Under the pieces are notes generated by a model. It saw nothing but the letters and a program-made list of their open reading frames with translations, was not told where the DNA came from and ran no database searches. Of a DNA stretch of 21,329 nt, positions 1 through 5,574 are shown in pieces. Positions within the stretch are counted from its first letter, which is position 1, and every line of letters starts with the position of its first letter. A program made the position numbers and the translations under genes. The DNA is from DASQLQ01 sp035629935 (GTDB lineage Bacteria; Actinomycetota; CADDZG01; WHSQ01): the NCBI GenBank assembly GCA_035629935.1, contig DASQLQ010000032.1:1-21329 (forward strand), in the 5' to 3' direction.

Positions 1-249
1 CGTTCCAACTTCGAGGACACGGTCATCGGGTGAGATCCGCGCGGCATCGATCATCCGAGCGATCAACGACGGTTGGCTCGTTGTCTGGTGTTGGGGCAAG
101 GAAACCGGGCGGTCCAGGTACGCCTCGCTCTTCAGATCCGCAGGCACGAAGTCGGCGCGATCCACGCGTCGAAACGCTTCAGCGATACGACCATTCGAAA
201 GACCTTCGCCCTCGATCAGCCGGGCCAAGGCCTCCTGGCTTTTCGGCAT
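1..249 (-). CDS. pcm: Protein-L-isoaspartate O-methyltransferase, 5' part (runs off window)
   Basis: Only the first 83 codons are present; the frame is open through base 1. PCMT repairs or marks proteins carrying isoaspartate, using S-adenosylmethionine, in the cytoplasm. The translation begins MPKSQEALARLI. It then shows family hallmarks: a helix ending RVDRADFVP, the stretch YLDRPVSLPQHQTTSQP (family pattern: a Gln-Thr-x-Ser-Gln-Pro stretch before a helix), and it ends in VLEVGT, the start of SAM-binding motif I. The ATG at 249-247 is chosen because the family begins a few residues before the 'RVDR..FVP' region and because TAGAGT lies exactly 6 nt upstream, fitting a leaderless transcript. 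It is divergent from the acyltransferase gene with about 35 bp between start codons. The rest of the SAM-binding fold lies outside the window. Confidence 0.85.
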   Translation of the reverse strand, partial: MPKSQEALARLIEGEGLSNGRIAEAFRRVDRADFVPADLKSEAYLDRPVSLPQHQTTSQPSLIARMIDAARISPDDRVLEVGT

Positions 250-255
250 GCGGCC

Positions 256-261
256 ACTCTA
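256..261 (-). promoter_or_regulatory. -10 box TAGAGT for pcm, leaderless spacing
   Basis: On the minus strand TAGAGT is followed by six bases and then the ATG of pcm. In actinobacteria the -10 consensus is TANNNT and transcription starts about 7 nt after its last T, so the A of ATG would be +1. No convincing -35 hexamer is visible. Confidence 0.45.
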
Positions 262-271
262 AAGGCGGCGT

Positions 272-277
272 TACCAT
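272..277 (+). promoter_or_regulatory. -10 box TACCAT for the WS/DGAT gene, leaderless spacing
   Basis: TACCAT is followed by seven bases and then ATG at 285. It sits only 10 bp from the oppositely directed -10 box of pcm (256-261), so RNA polymerase footprints for the two genes must overlap. The alternative is that an AAAGG at 261-265 acts as ribosome site for ATG 276. Confidence 0.4.
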
Positions 278-284
278 GCGACAC

Positions 285-1667
285 ATGACTAAACCAAAGC
301 GATTGCGAGTTCTCGACGAGCTGTTCCTTCACCTAGAGGGTCCGAACACACACATGCATGTGGGCGCCGTCACGGTTTTTGATGGTCCGCCACCCTCCTA
401 TCAGGAGTTCCTGGAGCAGGTAGAGGTGCGCCTGAAGAACGTCCCTCGTTTCCGTCAGCGGCTACTGACGGTCCCATTCGGTTTGGGCCGGCCACTTTGG
501 GTCGACGACATCCACTTCAATCCCGAGTACCACTTGCGTCACACAGCCTTGCCTGCGCCGGGCAATTACGAGAAGCTCCGCGCGCTTGCGGCCCGGATCA
601 TGTCACAGCAACTCGACCGCTCGAAGCCTCTCTGGGAGATGTGGTTCGTCGAGGGCCTCGGCGGAGATCAGTGGGGGATCATCTCGAAGACTCATCACGC
701 GCTCGTCGATGGTGTCTCGGGAGCAGACCTCTTCACCGTGATCATGGACCTGACCCCCGAGGCCGAAGAGGTCGAGCCCGAGAGATGGATCCCCGACCCA
801 GAGCCGACACCGGATCACCTGATCGTCGACGCGCTCAAGGAGAGAATCACCTCGCCGCGCGAAACGATCCGCACGCTTCAATCGGCGCTCCTCGATCCCA
901 GCACGATCCCAAACCGCGCCTACGAAGCGGTACGTAACGTGAGTGCGTTCGTCGGCGGCTCCTTCGACTTCGCGCCCGAGTCGACCCTCAACCAGGCTGT
1001 CGGACCGCACAGACGTTTCGAAACAGTGCTTGCCGAACTGGAGGACTTCAAGGCGATCAAGAATGCGTTAGGCGGGACCGTCAACGACGCCGTCCTCACT
1101 GCGGTCACGGGGGCTCTGCGCGAGCTACTGCGCAGCCGGGGAGAGCGAGTCGACGATCTCACTCTCAGGGCGATGGTGCCTGTCTCCGTGCGCGCCGACT
1201 CCGAGAAAGGTGCGTTGGGGAACCAGGTCGCTTCGCTGTGGGCCCCTCTGCCTGTGTTCGAGGAAGACCCCGTCAAGCGCTTCGAGTTCATCCATGAGTC
1301 CATGAAGGACCTCAAATCGTCGGGCCAAGCAGTCGGGGCTCAACTGCTGACATCGATGGGAGAGTTCGCTCCCCCGACGATCCTGTCGCAGGCATCACGT
1401 TTGGTTGCGCGCCAGCGGGCCTTCAACCTCGTGGTCACCAACGTCCCCGGCCCCCAATTCCCGCTCTATTCGTTCGGGCGGGAGATGAAAGAGGTTTATC
1501 CGGTCGTTCCCATCTCGAACAACACATCGGTGTGCGTGGGGCTGCTGTCGTACAACGGCAAGATCGGTTTCGGTCTGCTCGGGGACTACGACGCGGCACC
1601 CGACCTCGGGGTGCTGGCCGAGAGCCTCGAGAAGTCCATCGCCGAACTAACCGCGCTGGCGGGGTAG
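285..1667 (+). CDS. WS/DGAT-type wax ester synthase / diacylglycerol acyltransferase
   Basis: A 460-residue protein of the bacterial bifunctional wax ester synthase/acyl-CoA:diacylglycerol acyltransferase family, which transfers acyl-CoA acyl groups to diacylglycerol or fatty alcohols to make storage lipid at the membrane. The N-terminus RVLDELFLHLEGPNTHMHVG matches the family opening. PLW is at about 115-117 and the catalytic motif HHALVDG at 137-143 (His138 and Asp142 expected to act). GGTVNDAVLT is the family's second conserved ND block, and a VTNVPGP motif lies near the C-terminus. Length is normal (about 450-480 aa). The frame stays open upstream to base 30, but that part is arginine-rich, lies on top of pcm, and resembles no family member; ATG 276 (three residues longer) is the close alternative start. 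It converges on the lipoprotein gene with 4 bp between stop codons. Confidence 0.9.
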   Translation: MTKPKRLRVLDELFLHLEGPNTHMHVGAVTVFDGPPPSYQEFLEQVEVRLKNVPRFRQRLLTVPFGLGRPLWVDDIHFNPEYHLRHTALPAPGNYEKLRALAARIMSQQLDRSKPLWEMWFVEGLGGDQWGIISKTHHALVDGVSGADLFTVIMDLTPEAEEVEPERWIPDPEPTPDHLIVDALKERITSPRETIRTLQSALLDPSTIPNRAYEAVRNVSAFVGGSFDFAPESTLNQAVGPHRRFETVLAELEDFKAIKNALGGTVNDAVLTAVTGALRELLRSRGERVDDLTLRAMVPVSVRADSEKGALGNQVASLWAPLPVFEEDPVKRFEFIHESMKDLKSSGQAVGAQLLTSMGEFAPPTILSQASRLVARQRAFNLVVTNVPGPQFPLYSFGREMKEVYPVVPISNNTSVCVGLLSYNGKIGFGLLGDYDAAPDLGVLAESLEKSIAELTALAG

Positions 1668-1671
1668 CCGG

Positions 1672-2223
1672 CTAGGACGCCTCACACCAGTACTGCAACT
1701 CGGCCTTCGAGTCGGGGTCGAACACGTAGCCGAGGCCGGTGAACCCATGCCCTCCGACGAACTCGCTCTCGGGTCGTTTCGCGGGCGCCGATGGCTCGTC
1801 GCTCATCCGCTCCAGCTGGTAGAGCCGCGCGGTGATGTCCTCTTTGTGTCCCGGTGAGCGCACGACGACATTGAAAGCCGGACTTTCGAATCCGTCGTCG
1901 AAATACGAGATGCGTGCCCGCATCTGACCGAATCGCACCGAGTCTCTTTGCTCCTGGGAATCCTGCCCGGCATCGACCGAAAGCGTTTCTTGACGACCTT
2001 GCTCGCCGGCTCGGGGAACGAAAGAGAACGTGCACGAGATCGACTCGAGCTGTTTGGCGGAACCATCACTCGGTTGAGATATCGGAGTGACCGATCCGGA
2101 TGAGCCGCAGGCGGCAAAGACGGCGAGGATCACGACCAAAGCTGGCGCATTCACGAGTCTTGGACGCCGGCAGGGGTTCGTAAAGTTCCCTATTTCGACC
2201 CGTAGACGTCGAGGCGGCGACAA
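1672..2223 (-). CDS. Putative lipoprotein of unknown function
   Basis: No family recognised. The N-terminal region carries RRPR, then a hydrophobic run (ALVVILAVFAAC) ending in a lipobox-like AAC with the acceptor Cys at residue 39, followed by a Ser/Gly-rich linker: an exported lipoprotein. The remaining ~140 residues are polar and acidic, with one more Cys about 10 residues downstream of the linker and one near the C-terminus (YWCEAS), which could form a disulfide. The start is uncertain. The TTG at 2223 keeps the positive charges a signal peptide needs but overlaps the aldolase gene by 34 bp; the GTG at 2154 leaves a 35-bp gap but gives an uncharged 15-residue leader. It is last in the rmuC - aldolase - lipoprotein series and has no visible ribosome site at either start. 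Confidence 0.6.
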   Translation of the reverse strand: MSPPRRLRVEIGNFTNPCRRPRLVNAPALVVILAVFAACGSSGSVTPISQPSDGSAKQLESISCTFSFVPRAGEQGRQETLSVDAGQDSQEQRDSVRFGQMRARISYFDDGFESPAFNVVVRSPGHKEDITARLYQLERMSDEPSAPAKRPESEFVGGHGFTGLGYVFDPDSKAELQYWCEAS

Positions 2224-2843
2224 GCCTCGATCGCACGTCGTTCCAGCTCCTCGTAATCGCCATCCGCTGCGATGTCGGGATCGAACACGGAGTTGGCGAA
2301 TCCCACCAGCTCGGCCCCCGCGTCGAGGTAGCCGAGGTAGTTCTCGGGAGTGATTCCGCCCGAGACGAAGATGGGTGTGCGGGGCAAGGGGCCAAGGATG
2401 TGCGATACGTAATCCGGCCCCCCGAGGGATTCCGCCGGGAAGATCTTGACCCAGTCGGCTCCCGCCTCGCGGGCGAGGAAGATCTCCGTCGCCGTCGCGG
2501 CCCCCATGATGATCGGCATCGACAGCTCGTGAGCGGCATCGACGATCTCGGGGATCATCACCGGGGTCACTGCGAATTCCGCCCCCGCGTCATAGGCCTC
2601 TTTCACTTGCTCGGGAGCAACGATCGTCCCCGCCCCCGCTATCGCATCGACCCGCCCGGCCACCTCGGCCAGAGCGTCGGTAGCGCCGGGAGTGTTCATG
2701 GTGATCTCGACCGCCTCGAACCCACCCCGGACGGCGGCGCCCACGGCTTCCACGGCGTGGTCGGGGGCATGCATCCGGAAAACTGCAACAAGAGTCGCAT
2801 CCCGGAGGCGCTTCGCCCTCTGCTCGAACAGCTGCTGATTCAT
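2190..2843 (-). CDS. eda: 2-keto-3-deoxy-6-phosphogluconate / 4-hydroxy-2-oxoglutarate aldolase
   Basis: A 217-residue class I aldolase of the KDPG/KHG family. It splits 2-keto-3-deoxy-6-phosphogluconate to pyruvate and glyceraldehyde 3-phosphate (Entner-Doudoroff pathway), or 4-hydroxy-2-oxoglutarate to pyruvate and glyoxylate. Family signatures are in order: VAVFR (19-23), GGFEAVEIT with the catalytic Glu46, GAGTIV (70-75), WVKIFPAE with the Schiff-base Lys133, and the phosphate-binding SGGIT (161-165). The usual 'PG..TPTE' segment reads MGAATATE here, a mild departure that could affect substrate choice. No other Entner-Doudoroff gene is nearby, so the physiological substrate cannot be settled from context. 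It lies 31 bp after rmuC but also has its own TAGCCT box 6 nt before the ATG. Confidence 0.9.
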   Translation of the reverse strand: MNQQLFEQRAKRLRDATLVAVFRMHAPDHAVEAVGAAVRGGFEAVEITMNTPGATDALAEVAGRVDAIAGAGTIVAPEQVKEAYDAGAEFAVTPVMIPEIVDAAHELSMPIIMGAATATEIFLAREAGADWVKIFPAESLGGPDYVSHILGPLPRTPIFVSGGITPENYLGYLDAGAELVGFANSVFDPDIAADGDYEELERRAIEACRRLDVYGSK

Positions 2844-2849
2844 CTATCC

Positions 2850-2855
2850 AGGCTA
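2850..2855 (-). promoter_or_regulatory. -10 box TAGCCT for eda, leaderless spacing
   Basis: TAGCCT, six bases, then ATG on the minus strand, inside the 31-bp gap between rmuC and eda. It would give an internal leaderless promoter for the aldolase. Confidence 0.4.
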
Positions 2856-2874
2856 CTAGCCCAGAAGGGATCAG

Positions 2875-3954
2875 CTATTCGCCGACGATCTCTAGCGCCG
2901 GCTGGAACTCGCCCTCGTCGTCGGCCAGCTCGGAAACCCGGGCAAGGTCGTCGAAGACCCGATCGAGCTTGCGCGAACCTTCCTCGAACTTGTTGCGGGC
3001 ATTGCCGAGGTGCTTGCCCAGGACGTCGTACTCGTCGGAGAAACGACGCATGTCCTGCTGAAGCTGCCCGCAGAAATCGAGCACCTTCTCGGCACTCTTC
3101 TCGATGCTCAGGCAGCGAAGCCCGAACGCCACCGTCTGGAGGTATCCGTACATGGTCGACGGCGACAGGAGCATGACCTTGACGCCCATCGCGAGGTCGA
3201 TCAGCGAGGTGCCCCTGTGCGCCAGCCTGAGAACCTCGCCGTAAACACCCTCAGCCGGCACGTACATGATGGCGAAATCGAACGTGTCCTCTTCGGGAAC
3301 GATGTAGCGACTCGCGATCGCTTGTATGTGCTTGGCGACATCGGCGGCGAAGGCACGCTCCGCGTCGGACCGCTCGGCATCGGTGCCGGCGTCGCATATC
3401 CGCTCGTAATTGGCGAGCGGGAACTTGGAGTCGATCGGCACCAGACGGTTGTCGAGAGTGACGACCGCGTCCACGATGACTCCCGAAGCGAACCGGTGCT
3501 GGGTGTGGAAGGTCCCGCGCGGGAGGACCTGGACCAGCAGTTGCTCGAGCATCGCCTCGCCGATCCCTCCACGGGCCTTCGGCGGTTTCAACAGGTCCTG
3601 CAGCAACGTGAACTGACGCGCCTGCTCGGCCACTACCTGCGTTGCGCTCGTTACTTTGCCGAGGGTTTCGAAGATACCCTTCGCAAGCTCCTGACTGGCC
3701 GAATGAGTGTCACTCATCGTGCGGCTGAAACGGGTGTCGATCCCCTCGAGGCGAGATTCGATCCGTTGGCTCAACTGATTGGTGTCTTTGGAGACCGCCT
3801 GGGCCACCCGCTGCATCTCGTCCCGCAGGACCCCTAGCTGCTCGTGGATCGGGTCGGGCCCCACCGGCGCCTGTGGGGCCCGGGGGCGCGTGAAGGCAAA
3901 CACGACCGCTCCTGCGGCCGCGGCGGCCAGCAACGCCACGAGGACGAATTCCAT
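2875..3954 (-). CDS. rmuC: RmuC-family DNA recombination protein
   Basis: A 359-residue RmuC-like protein. The family limits inversions and other rearrangements at repeats in E. coli and has a nuclease-like core; its exact biochemistry is not settled. Residues 1-22 form an N-terminal membrane helix and about 38-115 a coiled-coil-prone helix. The RmuC core follows: GIGEAMLEQLL (130-140), VDAVV then PIDSKFPL (173-180), FAIMYVPAEGVYGEVL (around 227-242), and a C-terminal helical segment. Length is normal to slightly short. The ATG at 3954 is supported by a membrane helix starting at residue 3 and by TAGGGT exactly 6 nt upstream. It is first in a three-gene minus-strand series with eda and the lipoprotein. 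Confidence 0.9.
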   Translation of the reverse strand: MEFVLVALLAAAAAGAVVFAFTRPRAPQAPVGPDPIHEQLGVLRDEMQRVAQAVSKDTNQLSQRIESRLEGIDTRFSRTMSDTHSASQELAKGIFETLGKVTSATQVVAEQARQFTLLQDLLKPPKARGGIGEAMLEQLLVQVLPRGTFHTQHRFASGVIVDAVVTLDNRLVPIDSKFPLANYERICDAGTDAERSDAERAFAADVAKHIQAIASRYIVPEEDTFDFAIMYVPAEGVYGEVLRLAHRGTSLIDLAMGVKVMLLSPSTMYGYLQTVAFGLRCLSIEKSAEKVLDFCGQLQQDMRRFSDEYDVLGKHLGNARNKFEEGSRKLDRVFDDLARVSELADDEGEFQPALEIVGE

Positions 3955-3960
3955 GAACTC

Positions 3961-3966
3961 ACCCTA
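3961..3966 (-). promoter_or_regulatory. -10 box TAGGGT for rmuC, leaderless spacing
   Basis: TAGGGT followed by GAGTTC and then ATG; the spacing puts +1 on the A of the start codon. Confidence 0.45.
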
Positions 3967-3975
3967 GAGAGGGGG

Positions 3976-4052
3976 TGTGACACTTTTCGGGATTTGCGGC
4001 GGTGTGCCCGTAACGAGACCTGTCACAAAAATGTCGTCTGGGGTTACAGGAG
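3976..4052 (+). promoter_or_regulatory. Candidate structured leader with mutually exclusive pairings
   Basis: TGTGACA (3976-3982) is an exact inverted repeat of TGTCACA (4021-4027). The same 3' segment can also pair, through CCTGT at 4019-4023, with ACAGG at 4046-4050, which overlaps the AGGAG ribosome site (4048-4052) of the leader ORF. The two pairings exclude each other, the layout of a translational switch. No known riboswitch consensus was recognised, and the transcription start is unknown; if it lies downstream of 3976 the long pairing cannot form. Confidence 0.2.
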
Positions 4053-4055
4053 AAC

Positions 4056-4133
4056 ATGCAGCCCGGACAGAAGCCTTCCCTCAACGGTTCCCGATATACG
4101 GGGCCTCCAAATCGACGAGGAGGTCGAACATGA
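4056..4133 (+). CDS. Possible 25-residue leader ORF coupled to the secreted peptide gene
   Basis: AGGAG at 4048-4052 is followed after only 3 nt by ATG 4056. The frame encodes 25 residues beginning MQPGQKPSLNGSRY, rich in Arg, Gly and Pro near its end, and stops at TGA 4131-4133, which overlaps the next start codon as ATGA. Such an overlap typically couples translation. The amino-acid sequence itself resembles nothing recognised, so this may be a leader peptide, or chance. The SD-to-ATG spacing is shorter than optimal. Confidence 0.3.
   Translation: MQPGQKPSLNGSRYTGPPNRRGGRT
4118..4123 (+). promoter_or_regulatory. Ribosome binding site AGGAGG for the secreted peptide
   Basis: A consensus AGGAGG six bases before ATG 4130. 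It decides the start of this short gene against the in-frame extension further upstream. Confidence 0.7.
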
Positions 4134-4354
4134 AGAAAGCGATCAGGTACGCCGTGCTGACGGGCATGGTGGCTGCAAGTCTGATGGGCCCGGCGGCACC
4201 AGCCGGAGCGAACACCTGCACCGGCGTCCGGCACGATTCCCACGGCGGGAACACCGACATCGGCAGCTGGGAGTGTGGAGACTCCTGTCCCTCCACCATC
4301 CACGGTCCTCTGGACGGGTACTTCCACGCCCAAGTGTGTGTCGACCCCGCCTAA
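4130..4354 (+). CDS. Small secreted cysteine-containing peptide (74 aa precursor)
   Basis: Not assigned to a family. The product starts MKKAIRYAVLTGMVAASLM and has a clear Sec signal peptide ending at about residue 27 (APAGA before NTC). The mature part is about 47 residues with four cysteines (NTC, WEC, DSC and QVC contexts), so two disulfides are possible. Histidines and Gly are frequent, and WECGDSCPS gives two closely spaced cysteines. A consensus ribosome site and a strong intrinsic terminator 20 nt after the stop show a self-contained transcription unit. No maturation, transport or immunity genes flank it, which argues against a classical bacteriocin locus; a structural or stress-related secreted peptide is equally possible. 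Confidence 0.75.
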   Translation: MKKAIRYAVLTGMVAASLMGPAAPAGANTCTGVRHDSHGGNTDIGSWECGDSCPSTIHGPLDGYFHAQVCVDPA

Positions 4355-4374
4355 AGATCAGGAACGTCACCCAG

Positions 4375-4399
4375 AAGGGCGCCTTCGGGCGCCCTTTTT
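4375..4399 (+). terminator. Intrinsic terminator after the secreted peptide gene
   Basis: A perfect 9-bp stem AAGGGCGCC / GGCGCCCTT closed by a cUUCGg tetraloop and followed by a T run to 4399. The T run exists only on the plus side, so it serves the peptide gene rather than the converging aminotransferase gene. Confidence 0.9.
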
Positions 4400-4414
4400 G
4401 CTTGTCGAAGAGTG

Positions 4415-5509
4415 CTAGAGCGCCTCGCCGACGAGCTGTAGTACCCGGTCGACCATCTCCTCGGACGCCGTTCTACCCATCAGACCGACCCGGATGGTCC
4501 GGCCCTGCAGAGGGGTCAGCCCGCCCGAGATCATGATTCCGTTCGCGAGCAGATGCTTCTGGATCTTCTCGGGTTCGTCGGCGTACATCGCTACCACGAG
4601 ATTCGCCTCGGCCCCCGCCGCCGGCACCGGCTCCAGCCCCAGGTCACGAAGGCCTTCGCGGCATCGCTTTGCGAGGTCTGCCCGGCGAGCGATCCAAGCC
4701 TCGAGCCCGACCTCGAGGATGCGGGCCATGCTCGACCGCACCGCCAGGACGAGATTCGTCGGCATCGTCACGGGGTGCGGGTGCCAGGCCCCCCATTCCT
4801 TGCGGTACCAGTCCCACGTCTGCAGGTCGAGGTACCAGGAGTCGGGCCGCTCGCTGCGAGACATGACACGGGTGCGCCCTCGGGGGCCGAGGGCCAGGAT
4901 GCCAAGGCCCGGAGGGGCTTCGAACCCCTTCTGCGTACCGGTCACGACGCAATCGATCCCCATCTCGTCGACCTTGCACGTCTCACCACCGACGGAGGCG
5001 ATGCCGTCGACCATGTAGATGGCGCCGGTGTCTCGAGCAACCGAAGCGATCTCTTCGATGGGATGACGCACCCCTGTCGACGTGTCGACGTGCACCGAGA
5101 GGATCCCGTCCGCTCCCTTCGCCGCATCAGCGATCGCGCTCGCGTCGGCGGGCTCCCCCGGCGCGACCGCGATCTCGGTCACGGAGAGACGGTGAGCCTG
5201 CGCCATCTGCATCAAGCGCATCCCGAAGAAACCGGTGTTGGCGACGACCACTCTTTGGCCCGCTTCGAAGAGATTGAACAGCGCGGCGTCGAGGCAAGTA
5301 GTGCCGGTCCCCGGGATCAGATAGGGCGGGTCGGCCGCGCCTAGGAACTTTCCGAGCATCTCGATCGTTTGTTGGTGCTGCTCGGTCCAAACGTCCCCGT
5401 AGTGCGCCGTCACCTGACGTCCGAAGACCTTCAGATCTTCAGTGTGCAGCTCGCCGGGCCCGGCGATCATCAAAGTAGGAGTTTGCGGAAGCTCCAATGC
5501 GTCCGTCAT
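4415..5509 (-). CDS. Class V aminotransferase (serine-pyruvate / alanine-glyoxylate type)
   Basis: A 364-residue PLP enzyme of fold type I, class V, in the serine-pyruvate/alanine-glyoxylate aminotransferase group. Seen: the opening LMIAGPGELH, typical of the group (usually '.PGPT'); GTGTTCLDAAL (67-77), the cofactor phosphate loop; VDGIASVGG with Asp168, expected to bind the pyridine nitrogen; TGTQKGFEAPPG with the PLP-lysine Lys194; and a C-terminal IRVGLMG motif. Length is normal. It would transfer amino groups between serine or alanine and glyoxylate or pyruvate, in photorespiratory-like or serine metabolism; the exact substrate cannot be read from sequence. KHG aldolase upstream can generate glyoxylate, a tenuous link. 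ATG 5509 has TAGCAT 7 nt upstream. It converges on the peptide gene terminator. Confidence 0.88.
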   Translation of the reverse strand: MTDALELPQTPTLMIAGPGELHTEDLKVFGRQVTAHYGDVWTEQHQQTIEMLGKFLGAADPPYLIPGTGTTCLDAALFNLFEAGQRVVVANTGFFGMRLMQMAQAHRLSVTEIAVAPGEPADASAIADAAKGADGILSVHVDTSTGVRHPIEEIASVARDTGAIYMVDGIASVGGETCKVDEMGIDCVVTGTQKGFEAPPGLGILALGPRGRTRVMSRSERPDSWYLDLQTWDWYRKEWGAWHPHPVTMPTNLVLAVRSSMARILEVGLEAWIARRADLAKRCREGLRDLGLEPVPAAGAEANLVVAMYADEPEKIQKHLLANGIMISGGLTPLQGRTIRVGLMGRTASEEMVDRVLQLVGEAL

Positions 5510-5516
5510 GGAATGG

Positions 5517-5522
5517 ATGCTA
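5517..5522 (-). promoter_or_regulatory. -10 box TAGCAT for the aminotransferase, leaderless spacing
   Basis: TAGCAT, seven bases, then ATG on the minus strand. It lies in the 65-bp divergent gap shared with the RTX gene. Confidence 0.4.
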
Positions 5523-5563
5523 GCCGACCACCATCGGATACCGTAGCCGTGCTACCGGACTAT

Positions 5564-5570
5564 GGGGGGG
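5564..5570 (+). repeat. Seven-G tract at the start region of RTX gene 1
   Basis: Seven G in a row directly upstream of GTG 5575, serving as the only Shine-Dalgarno-like stretch. The first G completes an ATG at 5562, which is out of frame by one base; loss of one G would put it in frame with the RTX coding sequence. Confidence 0.5.
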
Positions 5571-5574
5571 ACAC

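Noticed and set aside
30..284. N-terminal extension of the WS/DGAT frame back to base 30
   Set aside because: It is Arg/Ser/Pro-rich, unlike the family, and lies antisense to a recognisable pcm gene.
2400..3176. 258-codon plus-strand frame across eda and rmuC
   Set aside because: Arg/Pro/Gly-rich antisense shadow of two well-recognised genes.
3976..4027. TGTGACA...TGTCACA as a CRP-type operator
   Set aside because: The half-sites are 38 bp apart rather than 6; kept only as possible RNA pairing.
4130..4399. Bacteriocin locus around the small Cys peptide
   Set aside because: No immunity, transport or modification genes nearby, and a Sec signal peptide rather than a double-glycine leader.
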